Assembly: GCF_000374485.1 (NCBI RefSeq)
Contig: NZ_KB894498.1
Span: forward strand, 91,199-155,198
Direction of reading: 5' to 3'
Source: Algicola sagamiensis DSM 14643
Lineage (GTDB): Bacteria > Pseudomonadota > Gammaproteobacteria > Enterobacterales > Alteromonadaceae
Length of the DNA: 64,000 bases
This document shows, piece after piece, positions 9,778 through 19,149 of the stretch. Position numbers and translations under genes: made by a program. The stretch's first letter is position 1; every line of letters starts with the position of its first letter. Under the pieces are notes generated by a model, which ran no database searches, had not been told where the DNA came from, and saw nothing but the letters and a program-made list of their open reading frames with translations.

Positions 9778-10271
9778 ATTGATCTTCTCTCCATCTCGAG
9801 TTTCCATAGCGAATATAGCGTTGACAACATTAAGCCCAAGATCACAACGTCATCAATGGCGGGGATCATAAACCGATATACATCCTGAAACACCATACTT
9901 TTGAATGAAAGTTGATTCAATAACTCCACCATTTGCAATAGCATGGAGAATATGCAACACAGTGCTGTAAAGATACAGGGGTAAGTGACTTTTAAATTCA
10001 GGTGCTGATGTAATCGAAGCATTAAAAATACAGCGCACACATTGAGCATGCTATATCCGACATACCAGACGAATTGGTAAGCGGAAACATCCCGAAGGAT
10101 AAAAACTGTGAGTGGCTCACGCGTGACTTCCATCAAGCCGCTTGTGCCCAGTAAAACAAGGCAGACGACGAAGAGTGAGCTGACTTTTTTTTCGATGAGC
10201 AGCAGAAGCAATAGGATTGCAAAATAGATATACAACTCATTGATAAAATCAAACATACGAGCAGGACGCAT
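9774..10271 (-). CDS. Polytopic membrane protein of unknown function
   Basis: Not recognised. The 165 residues are mostly hydrophobic with about five predicted membrane segments (near 10-25, 31-46, 68-86, 97-113 and 137-153). The start at 10271 lies directly after GAGAAGGA, unusually close, so the ATG at 10256 (160 residues) is a real alternative. It overlaps the next gene by four bases. A promoter candidate lies just upstream. No catalytic motif is visible. Confidence 0.5.
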   Translation of the reverse strand: MRPARMFDFINELYIYFAILLLLLLIEKKVSSLFVVCLVLLGTSGLMEVTREPLTVFILRDVSAYQFVWYVGYSMLNVCAVFLMLRLHQHLNLKVTYPCIFTALCCIFSMLLQMVELLNQLSFKSMVFQDVYRFMIPAIDDVVILGLMLSTLYSLWKLEMERRSI

Positions 10272-10292
10272 TCCTTCTCAAAAGATAGTGGC

Positions 10293-10321
10293 ATGCTACC
10301 AATAAAGAAATAAATTGACAA
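10293..10321 (-). promoter_or_regulatory. Probable promoter of the two small membrane genes
   Basis: Minus-strand TTGTCA (10321-10316), a 17-base spacer and TAGCAT (10298-10293), about 20 bases upstream of the 10271 start. Confidence 0.4.
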
Positions 10322-10364
10322 TGATACAAAAGATTTACATAAGGGAGCTTTTCTCCCTCTATGC

Positions 10365-11750
10365 TTAATTTTTTTCCTTGAGTGCTCTTTCTCGAATCGC
10401 TTCAAAAGTGTGCTCAATCAACAATTGGCCATTTCGATAAACGGTTCGAAGTAGATTTTCTCTATCATTTAAATCTTGCTTGCGTATGGTACGGTGGCCT
10501 TGGTGTGGATCTTCAATCAAAGCTAGTAAACCCCGTTTACTCCGTTTACCATGATCAGTCACCGGATCTTTATAAACGTCTCTCCAGATCCCATTGACAC
10601 AAACAGCCGATGCTTTCATCGCCCATTGAAGTGTGTCACGATCTAGCTTTTGTAAAAGCGCGCCACCCATACCAAAAACGACATTATCAGCACTTAAATG
10701 TGCTTCCTTCATCGAGTCAAGAATCGCCTGAATACTGTTGTAAGTAATGCCATCCCCTTGGATCACTCGGATACATTCAGGTAATACCCGGTAACCATTC
10801 ACTAACTCATAGCCGAAAATACCCATCAAACGTTGGATGGTTTCACGAACGACAGTCACAGGATCGCCACTATCAGGACGGATCACCAATGTTCCACCAC
10901 TTTCTTGAATGGCTTGCTTTAAATCATTACCCCAGATTTGATCGATGGCATACCAGAGGTCGTAGCTATCTGATACAACAGAAACAAGTGCACCTGGCTT
11001 TGAGAATTGGCGCAGCATATTTTCATACGCTTCTCGTTCACCATCTTTTCCCCAGGTTGTAATGGTACTATGCTCCGCTGCTGGTACACTATAGCCCGCC
11101 ATTTCTGCTGAATAGTATCGCCTAGCAGCCATTAAAGCAGACATCGTATCCGTTCCTTGAAAAGACACCAAATGCGCCATACCACCAATACAGCTTGCTT
11201 CGAAAGTCGTCGCACCACGTGCGCCAAAATCATGCAGCATAAAGGGAAGTTTATCGAGAGTCGCACATGTTTCCCGCATATTGTCTTGGAGCACTTGCCG
11301 AATATGAAAACTCTGAGTTGCGACCGTTGAGGGATACCAAATAGAACGAAGCAAAGCTGTTTCTACATAGCTTGTGAGCCAATAGCACTTCGGGTCTGTA
11401 TTTCTCACTTGAAGGAGGACATTATGGTTGTCAATTAAACTCCCTTCCGGAACCGCTTCGATTTCAAGAGGAAGATAGCCATCATGATGTTCGAGAATAT
11501 ATTCCCACCCAGCTCTGTTAAACGGCAAACCATGTGCTGTGATGACCTGTTCGCCTTCATCAATATCAGCCTGAGTGATTGGATGACAGAGATATTCTTT
11601 TAAAAAAGCCTGCAATCCAAAAAATAGAACCTTATCGAACTTGCCACCACGGGGTTCAATATAACTACTGACCACACTTGTGTGCTCAGGGTATTGCAGA
11701 TAATGACTCGCTTTATAGCTATCTGCATTGAGAATAATAGATGTTTTCAT
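10365..11750 (-). CDS. nadV: Nicotinamide phosphoribosyltransferase NadV
   Basis: A 461-residue NAMPT-type enzyme that condenses nicotinamide with PRPP to give NMN, bypassing deamidation. Family features visible are the N-terminal NADSYKASHYLQYP, EPRGGK near residue 33, GTDTMSALMAARRYY near 199, PAAEHSTITTWG near 225 and the PRPP-site RPDSGDP near 292. The next gene upstream on the same strand encodes a NadM-Nudix fusion, which would convert NMN to NAD, so the pair makes a two-step salvage route. The start at 11750 fits the family. Confidence 0.93.
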   Translation of the reverse strand: MKTSIILNADSYKASHYLQYPEHTSVVSSYIEPRGGKFDKVLFFGLQAFLKEYLCHPITQADIDEGEQVITAHGLPFNRAGWEYILEHHDGYLPLEIEAVPEGSLIDNHNVLLQVRNTDPKCYWLTSYVETALLRSIWYPSTVATQSFHIRQVLQDNMRETCATLDKLPFMLHDFGARGATTFEASCIGGMAHLVSFQGTDTMSALMAARRYYSAEMAGYSVPAAEHSTITTWGKDGEREAYENMLRQFSKPGALVSVVSDSYDLWYAIDQIWGNDLKQAIQESGGTLVIRPDSGDPVTVVRETIQRLMGIFGYELVNGYRVLPECIRVIQGDGITYNSIQAILDSMKEAHLSADNVVFGMGGALLQKLDRDTLQWAMKASAVCVNGIWRDVYKDPVTDHGKRSKRGLLALIEDPHQGHRTIRKQDLNDRENLLRTVYRNGQLLIEHTFEAIRERALKEKN

Positions 11751-11951
11751 CGGAAACCCTCCGCTTACAACGAAACAACCGGATCGACTCCCGATTGCTG
11801 AATACTGTCGAAAATAAATCGCAACACTTTGTACCTAAAAACAACAAACAAGTAAAGCCTACGTTTATCATCTCGATTTCTAAATAACCTAACCTTCGAT
11901 TTGTCGCAAAGTGACACGAGCTAAAACAACTCTGAACTCAATCCATGCGTG
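11751..11951. other. AT-rich leader of nadV
   Basis: Two hundred bases between the hairpin element and nadV with no coding frame. I saw no convincing repressor operator or riboswitch fold. Confidence 0.4.
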
Positions 11952-12054
11952 AGCAGGCGGAGATTTTTTCGTCCAACAAGGCGGAGGGCGCGAAGCATAG
12001 TCATACTATGTGAGCAACCAACAACGCAGCGGGACGGAAAAATAGCCTCCTGCT
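11952..12054. repeat. Long imperfect inverted repeat between nadM-Nudix and nadV
   Basis: The 103 bases fold on themselves: outer arms AGCAGGCGGAGATTTTTTCG and its partner ending in CCTCCTGCT differ at only a few positions. The centre is CATAGT-CAT-ACTATG, flanked by GCGAAG and GTGAGC. The outer arm includes the TAG stop codon of the upstream gene. The form (palindrome with tag-like ends, next to a stop codon) is that of a dispersed REP/MITE-like element; only one copy was seen in this window. It may also limit read-through from nadM into nadV. Confidence 0.7.
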
Positions 12055-13120
12055 AATGGATGCCTAGCATGTTTTGGATGATAAAGTAATGATCTTCAAA
12101 AACCTCTCGCGGATCTAACTCGGACAACGGGATCCATGTCGCTCTTTGTGCATCATCTCCTCCTCTGACTGACGGTAGTTGTTCATCTGCTGCCAATTCA
12201 ATAAAGAATGCATGCGTGATCCTTCGGCCACAGGTGCTGCGATGAGGTGCGTCAAATACACGTTGGTGTTTAATACCCCCCTTTAATACTGGATACGGTT
12301 TCTTCAAACGCGTTTCTTCTTTGAGTTCTCGCAAGCAGGCTTCTTCCAATGTTTCATCATCGCGAATAAATCCTCCCGGCAATGCCAGTTGCCCTTTCCC
12401 AGGAAAGTGCTTCCGTCTTACCATGAGCAAATGCCCAGATTGAACAACAATGGCATCCACTGTGATGAATATGGGGGGATATGGTACGTCTTTCCATTGT
12501 TTGAGGTAATTCTGGATCTGTTCAAACTCGACATACAAATCTTGATACGTTTGTGTTTGTTGGAATGCCTGAACTTTTTCGATGATTCGTTCTGGAATAA
12601 AAGTCGCGATCTCAGACTTTGAAAAAGGCAGTGTTTGATCGAAAAGTGCATGTCGGATCTGCGTGCTATTTAGTACTTTTTCCTGGTTTGTTTTGAATGC
12701 AGCCACATCCACGCTATACCATTGGGGGAAAAGCTTGAGGTAATAACTACTGCTATCTTTTCTGTGCCCAATCAGCGCAATTTTTGCAGTCGCAATTTCT
12801 GTATGATGTTGCACAACATGTTTCTGAACAAGGCGTTGGACATTCATGACCCATTGTTGATCATTGTAAAGTATATCGGTGAGTGGGGATAATAGAACAC
12901 GTTGATTCTCTTCTTCCGTCAATCCTAAGCGCAGCATTTGCACACGTTCTTCGTAGGTAAACGGGTTCCGTGTCGTTCTGGGTTGGTGACTGGAACCGAG
13001 GAGTACAATCACGAAATTAGCGCATTTTAGCCCTTCTCGGATGATAGAAAGATGCCCCAAATGTGGCGGTTGCAATCGACCAATAAAGACCGAAAAGTCA
13101 TACTTATCTGGATGTTGCAT
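12053..13120 (-). CDS. nadM: Bifunctional NMN adenylyltransferase / Nudix hydrolase
   Basis: NadM-type nucleotidyltransferase (residues 1-180) fused to a Nudix domain (205-355). The transferase motif FIGRLQPPHLGH near residue 12 is the HxGH site that adenylates NMN to NAD; the Nudix box GGFIRDDETLEEACLREL followed by KEET is intact and related fusions hydrolyse ADP-ribose. The ATG at 13120 gives a family-like N-terminus and 355 residues; the frame opens at 13159, which would add 13 unaligned residues. Together with nadV it forms a nicotinamide to NMN to NAD pathway with clean-up of ADP-ribose. Confidence 0.9.
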   Translation of the reverse strand: MQHPDKYDFSVFIGRLQPPHLGHLSIIREGLKCANFVIVLLGSSHQPRTTRNPFTYEERVQMLRLGLTEEENQRVLLSPLTDILYNDQQWVMNVQRLVQKHVVQHHTEIATAKIALIGHRKDSSSYYLKLFPQWYSVDVAAFKTNQEKVLNSTQIRHALFDQTLPFSKSEIATFIPERIIEKVQAFQQTQTYQDLYVEFEQIQNYLKQWKDVPYPPIFITVDAIVVQSGHLLMVRRKHFPGKGQLALPGGFIRDDETLEEACLRELKEETRLKKPYPVLKGGIKHQRVFDAPHRSTCGRRITHAFFIELAADEQLPSVRGGDDAQRATWIPLSELDPREVFEDHYFIIQNMLGIH

Positions 13121-13268
13121 AGACAAAAAACCCTTTTGTCGAGATATGGTCAACCCCATACCTTTGATTGATTACAGCCTGAAGGATTTTCATCAAAAGT
13201 CAACCACTTTGCGTCAACCTCACACTTTTCATATGTGCTTTCTCATGCACAGTTTCTCATTTATACTC

Positions 13269-13757
13269 ATGTCCAGAAAACAAGAAATATTCATGATGCT
13301 CTCAGTCACCGACTTCAAACCAATACGGCTCATCTGGATTGCGTATATTCTCCCAATATATGCGATCGTAATTTCGTTAGATCTTTCTGACGTACTTTCT
13401 GGTTCACTGTTTCAAGCTTTTACTACTTATGACTATGTTTCATTATGCATTCAATATATCGGCTTTTTGGGTGTGATCTGTTATATCTTCGGTATCCGTT
13501 TTGCTGTTCCACTTTTTTGGAAGTTGATCTTCTTGATTGATGTCATTGACACCCTCTACCATGAATATAATGATTGGATGGCACTTGTCAGTAATCAAAC
13601 AACATTGACTGAACTATTAGAAAATTTAGGGTTATCAATTATGATCCACGGTTACTATGTTCTGCTTTGGATCTATGCATTTGAATCTCATGCCATTTGG
13701 CAAAAAACAATTCTCAGTGAATCATCTTTAGAAGACAACGATCATGAAGTGTCCTAA
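13269..13757 (+). CDS. Small four-helix membrane protein, unknown
   Basis: Not recognised. From the ATG at 13269 it has 162 residues with about four hydrophobic segments (near 20-35, 50-75, 77-92 and 120-140). The open frame extends back to 13041, but that part overlaps the divergent nadM gene and reads as out-of-frame shadow, so it is excluded; ATGs at 13293 and 13296 are alternatives. The last 14 bases overlap the next gene, which encodes a zinc-ribbon membrane protein, so the two are probably translated together. Confidence 0.6.
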   Translation: MSRKQEIFMMLSVTDFKPIRLIWIAYILPIYAIVISLDLSDVLSGSLFQAFTTYDYVSLCIQYIGFLGVICYIFGIRFAVPLFWKLIFLIDVIDTLYHEYNDWMALVSNQTTLTELLENLGLSIMIHGYYVLLWIYAFESHAIWQKTILSESSLEDNDHEVS

Positions 13758-14484
13758 ATGCCAGTTTGAACAACCCGATCATAGCGAAAAATGTCCATCT
13801 TGCGGGATCTACTTCGCCAAGTACTTTCAGCACTTCCCTCAGCAATCTAATGATGAAGAAGATGAGTGGGAGAATGAATTCGATGACGAACCACTACACT
13901 GGTGGGAGCGGTTTTTATATCCAGGCGAAAGCCATGATACCTTGATTTTTTATATCCGTATCGGGATCTTAGTCATCATGGTTCTTTGGGGGTTTTCATT
14001 TATCCTTGATTCTCCAAGTAAAGGTGGTGCGAGTGCTTCATTTCTTCATAACATCAACCTTCCATTTCATGAAGCTGGACATATCGTATTTCGTCCTTTT
14101 GGTCAGTTTATGACTTCTCTCGGCGGGACTTTAGGTCAACTCCTCATACCATTCCTATGCCTTGCAACATTCTCCTTTAAATACTTAGACAATCATTCCG
14201 CTACCGTCTGCCTTTGGTGGTTTGGACAAAACTTTATTGACATCGCCCCTTATATTAACGATGCTCGTGCAGGTCAGTTGCCCTTATTGGGAGGGAACTT
14301 CGGCCACTCTTCTCCTTATGGTTTTCACGACTGGGAGTACATCCTGACGGAGAGCGGTTTGATTGCATACGACCAAGGAATCGCAATAGGCTCCCATTTT
14401 TTTGGTGCAATCATCATGATTCTTGCGATGATCTGGGCTGGCATTCTTTTATACAAACAATACCAATGGTTTCAAACACATTGA
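13744..14484 (+). CDS. Zinc-ribbon membrane protein with HEAGH (metallopeptidase-like) motif
   Basis: The 246 residues begin with a zinc ribbon (CPKCQFEQPDHSEKCPSC, residues 3-20) and an acidic stretch, then about four membrane segments. One contains HEAGHIVF (near residue 109), the HExxH form seen in site-2-protease-like membrane metallopeptidases, followed by GGTLGQLLIPFL, which could supply the second half of the site. A third metal ligand, perhaps D in FIDIAPY or DARAG, is only guessed. No PDZ domain is present. Proteins of this design occur as uncharacterised genes in gammaproteobacteria. The small membrane protein upstream overlaps it. Confidence 0.65.
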   Translation: MKCPKCQFEQPDHSEKCPSCGIYFAKYFQHFPQQSNDEEDEWENEFDDEPLHWWERFLYPGESHDTLIFYIRIGILVIMVLWGFSFILDSPSKGGASASFLHNINLPFHEAGHIVFRPFGQFMTSLGGTLGQLLIPFLCLATFSFKYLDNHSATVCLWWFGQNFIDIAPYINDARAGQLPLLGGNFGHSSPYGFHDWEYILTESGLIAYDQGIAIGSHFFGAIIMILAMIWAGILLYKQYQWFQTH

Positions 14485-14502
14485 TAAAGATGAAGTTGTA
14501 GT

Positions 14503-15342
14503 ATGATGCAGAAAAAGACTGGAAATCTTGCACAATATGATTTTATTGATGCCCTGGGCGGGATGGAAATGGTCAATGCCTCCTTTGAGACACAAACTTT
14601 CTCCAGGCATGTACATGAAGGCTACACAATCGGACTTATCGAGAAGGGGGCACAGCGATTTTATCGCAGTGGCGATCATCATATCGCCCCTTCTGGTAGT
14701 ATCATTTTAGTCAACGCTGATGATGTACATGATGGAGAAAAAGCAACAGAAAACGGCTGGTCTTATCGTGCACTGTATCCATTGCCTGAAATGTTTCAAC
14801 ACATTTCAAAAGATATTTATCAAGGAAAAGACTATACACCTTACTTTCAAGAATCCGTGCTCACCATTCCATCCCTATCATTTCAATTAGAGCAGCTGTT
14901 TTTTCTCATTGAACAAGGTGAAACACAACTTCAATTACAGAGTGCTTTATACGCATTGATTGCAGATTTATTATATCAGGCAACACACCAAGACTACCCA
15001 ACGACTTATTCGAAAAATCAAACAACACTTTTGCGAGTCAGGGAGTATATCCTCTCTTATCCACAAACTGAATTATCCCTCTTAGAGCTTGCGAATATGG
15101 CCCATCTCAGCCAGTATCATTTTTTACGCCAATTTAAGAAGACATTTGGACTCACACCACATCAATTTCAAATCCAAACACGCCTTAAAATGGCAAAAGG
15201 CCTTCTAAAAACTGGTTTATCACCAGCTCAAGTTGCTGTTGATTGTGGATTTCATGATCAAAGCCATCTTACGCGGCATTTTAAGAAGTCCACCGGTACA
15301 ACACCGAAGCAATTTATGAGAAACAGCAATATTCTCCTATAA
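14503..15342 (+). CDS. AraC-family regulator with cupin-like sensor domain
   Basis: A 279-residue regulator: N-terminal AraC-binding fold (about 20-160, with HVHEGYTIGLIEKG) and a C-terminal pair of helix-turn-helix motifs (about 180-275; LLELANMAHLSQYHFLRQFK and the conserved GFHDQSHLTRHFKKSTGTTP). It lies 58 bases before azlCD on the same strand; AraC regulators of this kind commonly accompany azlCD, so it is the likely local regulator. The ligand is unknown. Start at the first of two adjacent ATGs. Confidence 0.85.
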   Translation: MMQKKTGNLAQYDFIDALGGMEMVNASFETQTFSRHVHEGYTIGLIEKGAQRFYRSGDHHIAPSGSIILVNADDVHDGEKATENGWSYRALYPLPEMFQHISKDIYQGKDYTPYFQESVLTIPSLSFQLEQLFFLIEQGETQLQLQSALYALIADLLYQATHQDYPTTYSKNQTTLLRVREYILSYPQTELSLLELANMAHLSQYHFLRQFKKTFGLTPHQFQIQTRLKMAKGLLKTGLSPAQVAVDCGFHDQSHLTRHFKKSTGTTPKQFMRNSNILL

Positions 15343-15400
15343 ACGATCAATGAAAAATTTTACGCTTACTCCTTTCTATTTCTGAGATTGGAGTCTTGTT

Positions 15401-16126
15401 GTGTCTCAAACTCAATTGATTGAGCCTTATCCACACACTGCAAAATACACTGTGTGGAAAGGCTTTTTGGATATGCTTCCTTTATCCATTGCAGTCCTCC
15501 CATGGGGCGTTCTCTGTGGCTCACTGGCAATAGATATCGGCCTCACCCCCTGGCAAGCACAATGTATGTCGCTTTTTGTATTCGCAGGTGCTGCGCAGCT
15601 TGCAAGCTTTACCCTGTTGGCAAATGGAAGTCCCTTTATCACCATCTACTCTTCCACAACCGTGATTTGTTCCAGGCATTTACTCTATAGTGCTGTGATG
15701 AGAGATCATGTTCGGCAAATGCCGTGGTTTACTCGAAGTGTTTTCGCATTTTTTCTCACCGATGAAATGTTTGTCATCACAACAGCATATCTCGAAAAGC
15801 ATGCTCAATTTAATCTTACCTATTCTCTATTTTCCGGGTTTTCTTTTTACGTTTTCTGGAATATTGCAACCTGTGTAGGCATATTTGCGGGACAACACAT
15901 ACAGGGACTAGAAAACTTAGGCCTTGAGTTTGCCGTCGCTGCGACATTTTTAGCACTTGTGATCCCGACTATCCGCTCTCACGCAACAGCATGTGCTGTT
16001 CTCGCAAGTGGTGCAGCCGTTTTATTTCTGGAGCCACTTTTTCAAGACTTAACCATGATCATCGCAACACTGATTGGCATGTTTGTGGGCTACTTGATGC
16101 ATCAGGAGGAAGCTATAAATGAATAA
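15401..16126 (+). CDS. azlC: AzlC-family branched-chain amino acid exporter, large subunit
   Basis: A 241-residue inner-membrane protein of the LIV-E family, which with AzlD exports branched-chain amino acids and analogues. It is hydrophobic through most of its length, with family features such as DMLPLSIAVLPWGVLCGSLA and FAGAAQLASFTLL near the N-terminus. The start is GTG at 15401, supported by GGAG seven bases upstream. It overlaps azlD by eight bases. Confidence 0.88.
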   Translation: MSQTQLIEPYPHTAKYTVWKGFLDMLPLSIAVLPWGVLCGSLAIDIGLTPWQAQCMSLFVFAGAAQLASFTLLANGSPFITIYSSTTVICSRHLLYSAVMRDHVRQMPWFTRSVFAFFLTDEMFVITTAYLEKHAQFNLTYSLFSGFSFYVFWNIATCVGIFAGQHIQGLENLGLEFAVAATFLALVIPTIRSHATACAVLASGAAVLFLEPLFQDLTMIIATLIGMFVGYLMHQEEAINE

Positions 16127-16445
16127 TGTCTGGATCATGATTGTTGTGATGGCTTTAATTACCTTTTTCTGTCGATATAGCTTTTTCATGAAAGTCATTG
16201 ATATTCAGTTAAGCAAAAAAGTTCAAACCGCTTTGAAATACACAGCACCTGCAGTCTTAACAACCATGTGGGTACCGATTGTTTTTCAGGTGAAGCATAG
16301 TGAAACTCTGATTGATGTGATCCATAACCCATTTTTCTATGCGGGCATACTCACCATCATCTTAAGTCTCAAGCTCAAGAATACGCTGCTTGTCATTGCA
16401 CTCAGCATGACATCCTTTGTCGGCTTGAAATGGCTAATGGGATAA
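16119..16445 (+). CDS. azlD: AzlD-family small membrane subunit
   Basis: A 108-residue four-helix membrane protein, partner of AzlC in amino-acid export. The family look is clear: ALITFFCRYSFF near the N-terminus and ALKYTAPAVLTTM near residue 38. Its ATG lies inside the end of azlC with AGGAGG nine bases upstream, so expression is coupled. Confidence 0.87.
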   Translation: MNNVWIMIVVMALITFFCRYSFFMKVIDIQLSKKVQTALKYTAPAVLTTMWVPIVFQVKHSETLIDVIHNPFFYAGILTIILSLKLKNTLLVIALSMTSFVGLKWLMG

Positions 16446-16566
16446 CAGCAAAAGTGGGTCAAATTTGATCCAAAGGGGCTTGCCCCCTACTATAAATATC
16501 AACCAGATCAAAAAGGGGATGTCCAATGCGCCCCTTATTGCATGTCCAAGGCAGGTTGATTAATTT

Positions 16567-18630
16567 ATGAAGCTGACCGTCGCCCAGAAAGTTATTTTTG
16601 GCTTTGTGCTCATAATTATTTTTCTGATTGCGTCGAGTATCAGCGTCAACTTTAATTTGAATCAAATTGCGCAAGCAACCACACAAATTGAAGAAAGTGC
16701 ACTTCCCATCGAGCAAGCGAGTAATCATCTGCAAATTGCTTTGCTCAAACAGGCAAAGCTAACCACAATTGCATTTAATGACGATACACTCTCAAAATTA
16801 CAGGCAAATCAAGCAACCTTCCAGCAGGCACAACAACACTATGAAAGCGCTCTTTCAGACCTCAATGCACTCATCAAAGAAGCGAGCAAAAATACGACCT
16901 CTGCACAAGCATCAGAATTTTCGTCTGCTCTAACTGATTCACAAAAGCATTACAATGATTATCGAACAGCAGTTGATGCCATGTTCCGATCACGCAAACA
17001 ATATTTTGAAACAAAAGTCGACCTCGACAAGATGTATGAAGCACTCGAAGGCGGTATTGATGAAGCAGGAGCATTGTTGCTCGAACTAACCTATCTGGAA
17101 AGCAGCGAGAACCAAGAAACATTAGAATTAATTTCTGGTGCAGCCAGCCGCTTGGATGGTCAATTTCTTGCTCTGTTTAATACCACAAAAGAGATCTATA
17201 CAACGCAATCACAACAAACATTATCGGATGCAAAAGACAGCTTAGAATTTGCACTTGGTGACCTCAAAAACAATTTAGATTTCTTAAGTCGGTTGATTAC
17301 AGATATCCCCCAAGCACAAACCATTTGGGGGGACTTCATCAAACAATATGAACAGCTCAAATCGCAATTTGAAGCAGAAAATAACATTGTTGATCTCAAA
17401 GATAGAATCTTAAAAAGCACAGATGACTCTTGGAAAAAATTAAAAGCATCAGAACAAGCTGTCAGCCTTTCAGTTACCGCATTAGATAAATTGATAGAAA
17501 AGGTCAAGCAACATTTTCATTCGTTACAAGATGCTGTGATGCATTCAATAGAACGCGGTCAGTGGGTGAACGTCATTCTGACCCTGATTTTAACCATTGT
17601 TGCAGCACTCATTGCATTTGTGACTGTGATATCCATGAGCAGACCTCTTGCCTCCATCAACACTGTCCTTAAAAATCTTGCCAAGGGGGATCTGACACAA
17701 CACCTGCAAATCAACAGAGAAGACGAATTTGGTAAACTCGCAACCAATGTCAATCAGGTAACGGATGATTTGCATCACTTGATACAGGCACTTGCCAAAA
17801 AAGCTGAAGCACTTGTTTCAAATGCTGAATATTCAGCCACGGAAGTTTCCGGCATTCAAAATAAACTGGAGCAGCAAAAAGCCCAACTCTTTGATGTGAC
17901 AGAAGTCGCACATCAAGTGAAAGATTCAGCCACAGTTGTTGACGATCAGGCTCATGCTGCAGTCGATCAAATGTCTTCTGCATTAGAAGAAGGCGAGCAA
18001 ATGGGACAAATTGCCATACAGAATAAAGAAAGAACGGGTCAACTGACCGAACAACTCAAACAAGCAACAGGGATCATGAGTACACTTCAGGAGGAGTCAG
18101 AAAATATTGGTAGTATTCTCGATACCATTCGAGGTATCGCGGAACAAACAAATTTACTCGCACTCAATGCTGCTATCGAAGCAGCCAGAGCAGGCGAACA
18201 AGGAAGGGGTTTTGCAGTTGTCGCTGATGAAGTTCGCTCGTTGGCGGCAAGAACACAACAGTCTACGGCAGAAATCCAATCCATGATACAAACACTACAA
18301 ACAGAAACCGTTAAAGCAGTAGAGGCGATCCGCGCAGGTCAAAAAACAGCAATGGATTGTGCCGATCAAACGCATGTCCTCAATCAATCGATTCTTGCAA
18401 TCACAGATGCTGTCAAACTCATTAGTAAGACAGGAAAAACAATCGCAGAATCAGCAGGTACACAACACCAATTGGCAGAGCGAATTAACGATAGTATTGA
18501 ACAAGCACTATCCATTTCCGAACAAAACGCTTCTAAAGCCGCTTCAACACACGAATATAGCCAACAAGTCAGTCAACTCTCCAATCAACTCGCAGTCTCA
18601 ACACAAAAGTTCAAAACTGATCGGTCATAA
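16567..18630 (+). CDS. Methyl-accepting chemotaxis protein
   Basis: A 687-residue chemoreceptor: TM1 (residues 8-27), a long helical periplasmic sensor (28-330), TM2 (332-355), HAMP (about 355-405) and a cytoplasmic signalling domain with the hairpin tip [20 protein letters not shown] near residue 520. The sensor is predicted all-helical, so a four-helix-type ligand domain is likely, ligand unknown. The C-terminus lacks an obvious CheR-tethering pentapeptide. It appears monocistronic. Confidence 0.92.
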   Translation: MKLTVAQKVIFGFVLIIIFLIASSISVNFNLNQIAQATTQIEESALPIEQASNHLQIALLKQAKLTTIAFNDDTLSKLQANQATFQQAQQHYESALSDLNALIKEASKNTTSAQASEFSSALTDSQKHYNDYRTAVDAMFRSRKQYFETKVDLDKMYEALEGGIDEAGALLLELTYLESSENQETLELISGAASRLDGQFLALFNTTKEIYTTQSQQTLSDAKDSLEFALGDLKNNLDFLSRLITDIPQAQTIWGDFIKQYEQLKSQFEAENNIVDLKDRILKSTDDSWKKLKASEQAVSLSVTALDKLIEKVKQHFHSLQDAVMHSIERGQWVNVILTLILTIVAALIAFVTVISMSRPLASINTVLKNLAKGDLTQHLQINREDEFGKLATNVNQVTDDLHHLIQALAKKAEALVSNAEYSATEVSGIQNKLEQQKAQLFDVTEVAHQVKDSATVVDDQAHAAVDQMSSALEEGEQMGQIAIQNKERTGQLTEQLKQATGIMSTLQEESENIGSILDTIRGIAEQTNLLALNAAIEAARAGEQGRGFAVVADEVRSLAARTQQSTAEIQSMIQTLQTETVKAVEAIRAGQKTAMDCADQTHVLNQSILAITDAVKLISKTGKTIAESAGTQHQLAERINDSIEQALSISEQNASKAASTHEYSQQVSQLSNQLAVSTQKFKTDRS

Positions 18631-19149
18631 GCCCTCAGTCATGAAGTCCCTTAGCAATGAAAGCACACTGCTTTTTCTAGAGTCGATAATTTCGTTGATA
18701 ACTATCACAGTGAGCTTTTACTGAGGGTACCCTAAAACGGCTGTTATCATGAACGATTGAAAAAAAGCCAAGGAGGATGAATCGATCACCGAGACAATCC
18801 ATCCTCCAAGGTGGCAGGATATTGTGAGTATTGCGTCCATTCTTCAATTATTGTTCTTACTTGGGGTAATTGGGTCAGGGACATGATGGCAAAAGTACTC
18901 ATCATTAACTTTATGAAGTTATGATAAATCGCTGATAATCTACCTGATATTAATGATTTAGGATTATATAATAAATTTAGAATGCTTCTATCACAAATTT
19001 GTATGGCTACTTTTATCACCATCTTTTATGAGTAAAAATCATACCGGTTATGAATTGATTCGTTTAAAAATAAATCGCAGATTCGCTCCTCAATTCAACG
19101 ATTGATAACCACATGAAACACTGGAATGAAAAACGATGGAATTTAAACA
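18631..19149. other. Gene-poor, AT-rich region with inverted repeats
   Basis: Over 500 bases without a credible gene. It contains CCCTCAGT (18632-18639) and its complement ACTGAGGG (18720-18727), which could close an 88-base structure, and GGAGGATG (18772-18779) with CATCCTCC (18800-18807). A 78-codon minus-strand frame at 18786-19022 has no recognisable motif and a poor ribosome site. It could be an eroded gene or a structured untranslated RNA. Confidence 0.4.

Noticed and set aside
13041..13268. Upstream part of the 238-codon frame before the small membrane protein
   Set aside because: It lies antisense to the nadM-Nudix gene and its cysteine-rich sequence has no membrane or domain character.
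16471..16490. Hairpin AGGGG/CCCCT after azlD as a terminator
   Set aside because: Only five pairs and no T tract.
18786..19022. 78-codon minus-strand frame in the gene-poor region
   Set aside because: No recognised motif, poor start site; could be a remnant but not supportable as a gene.
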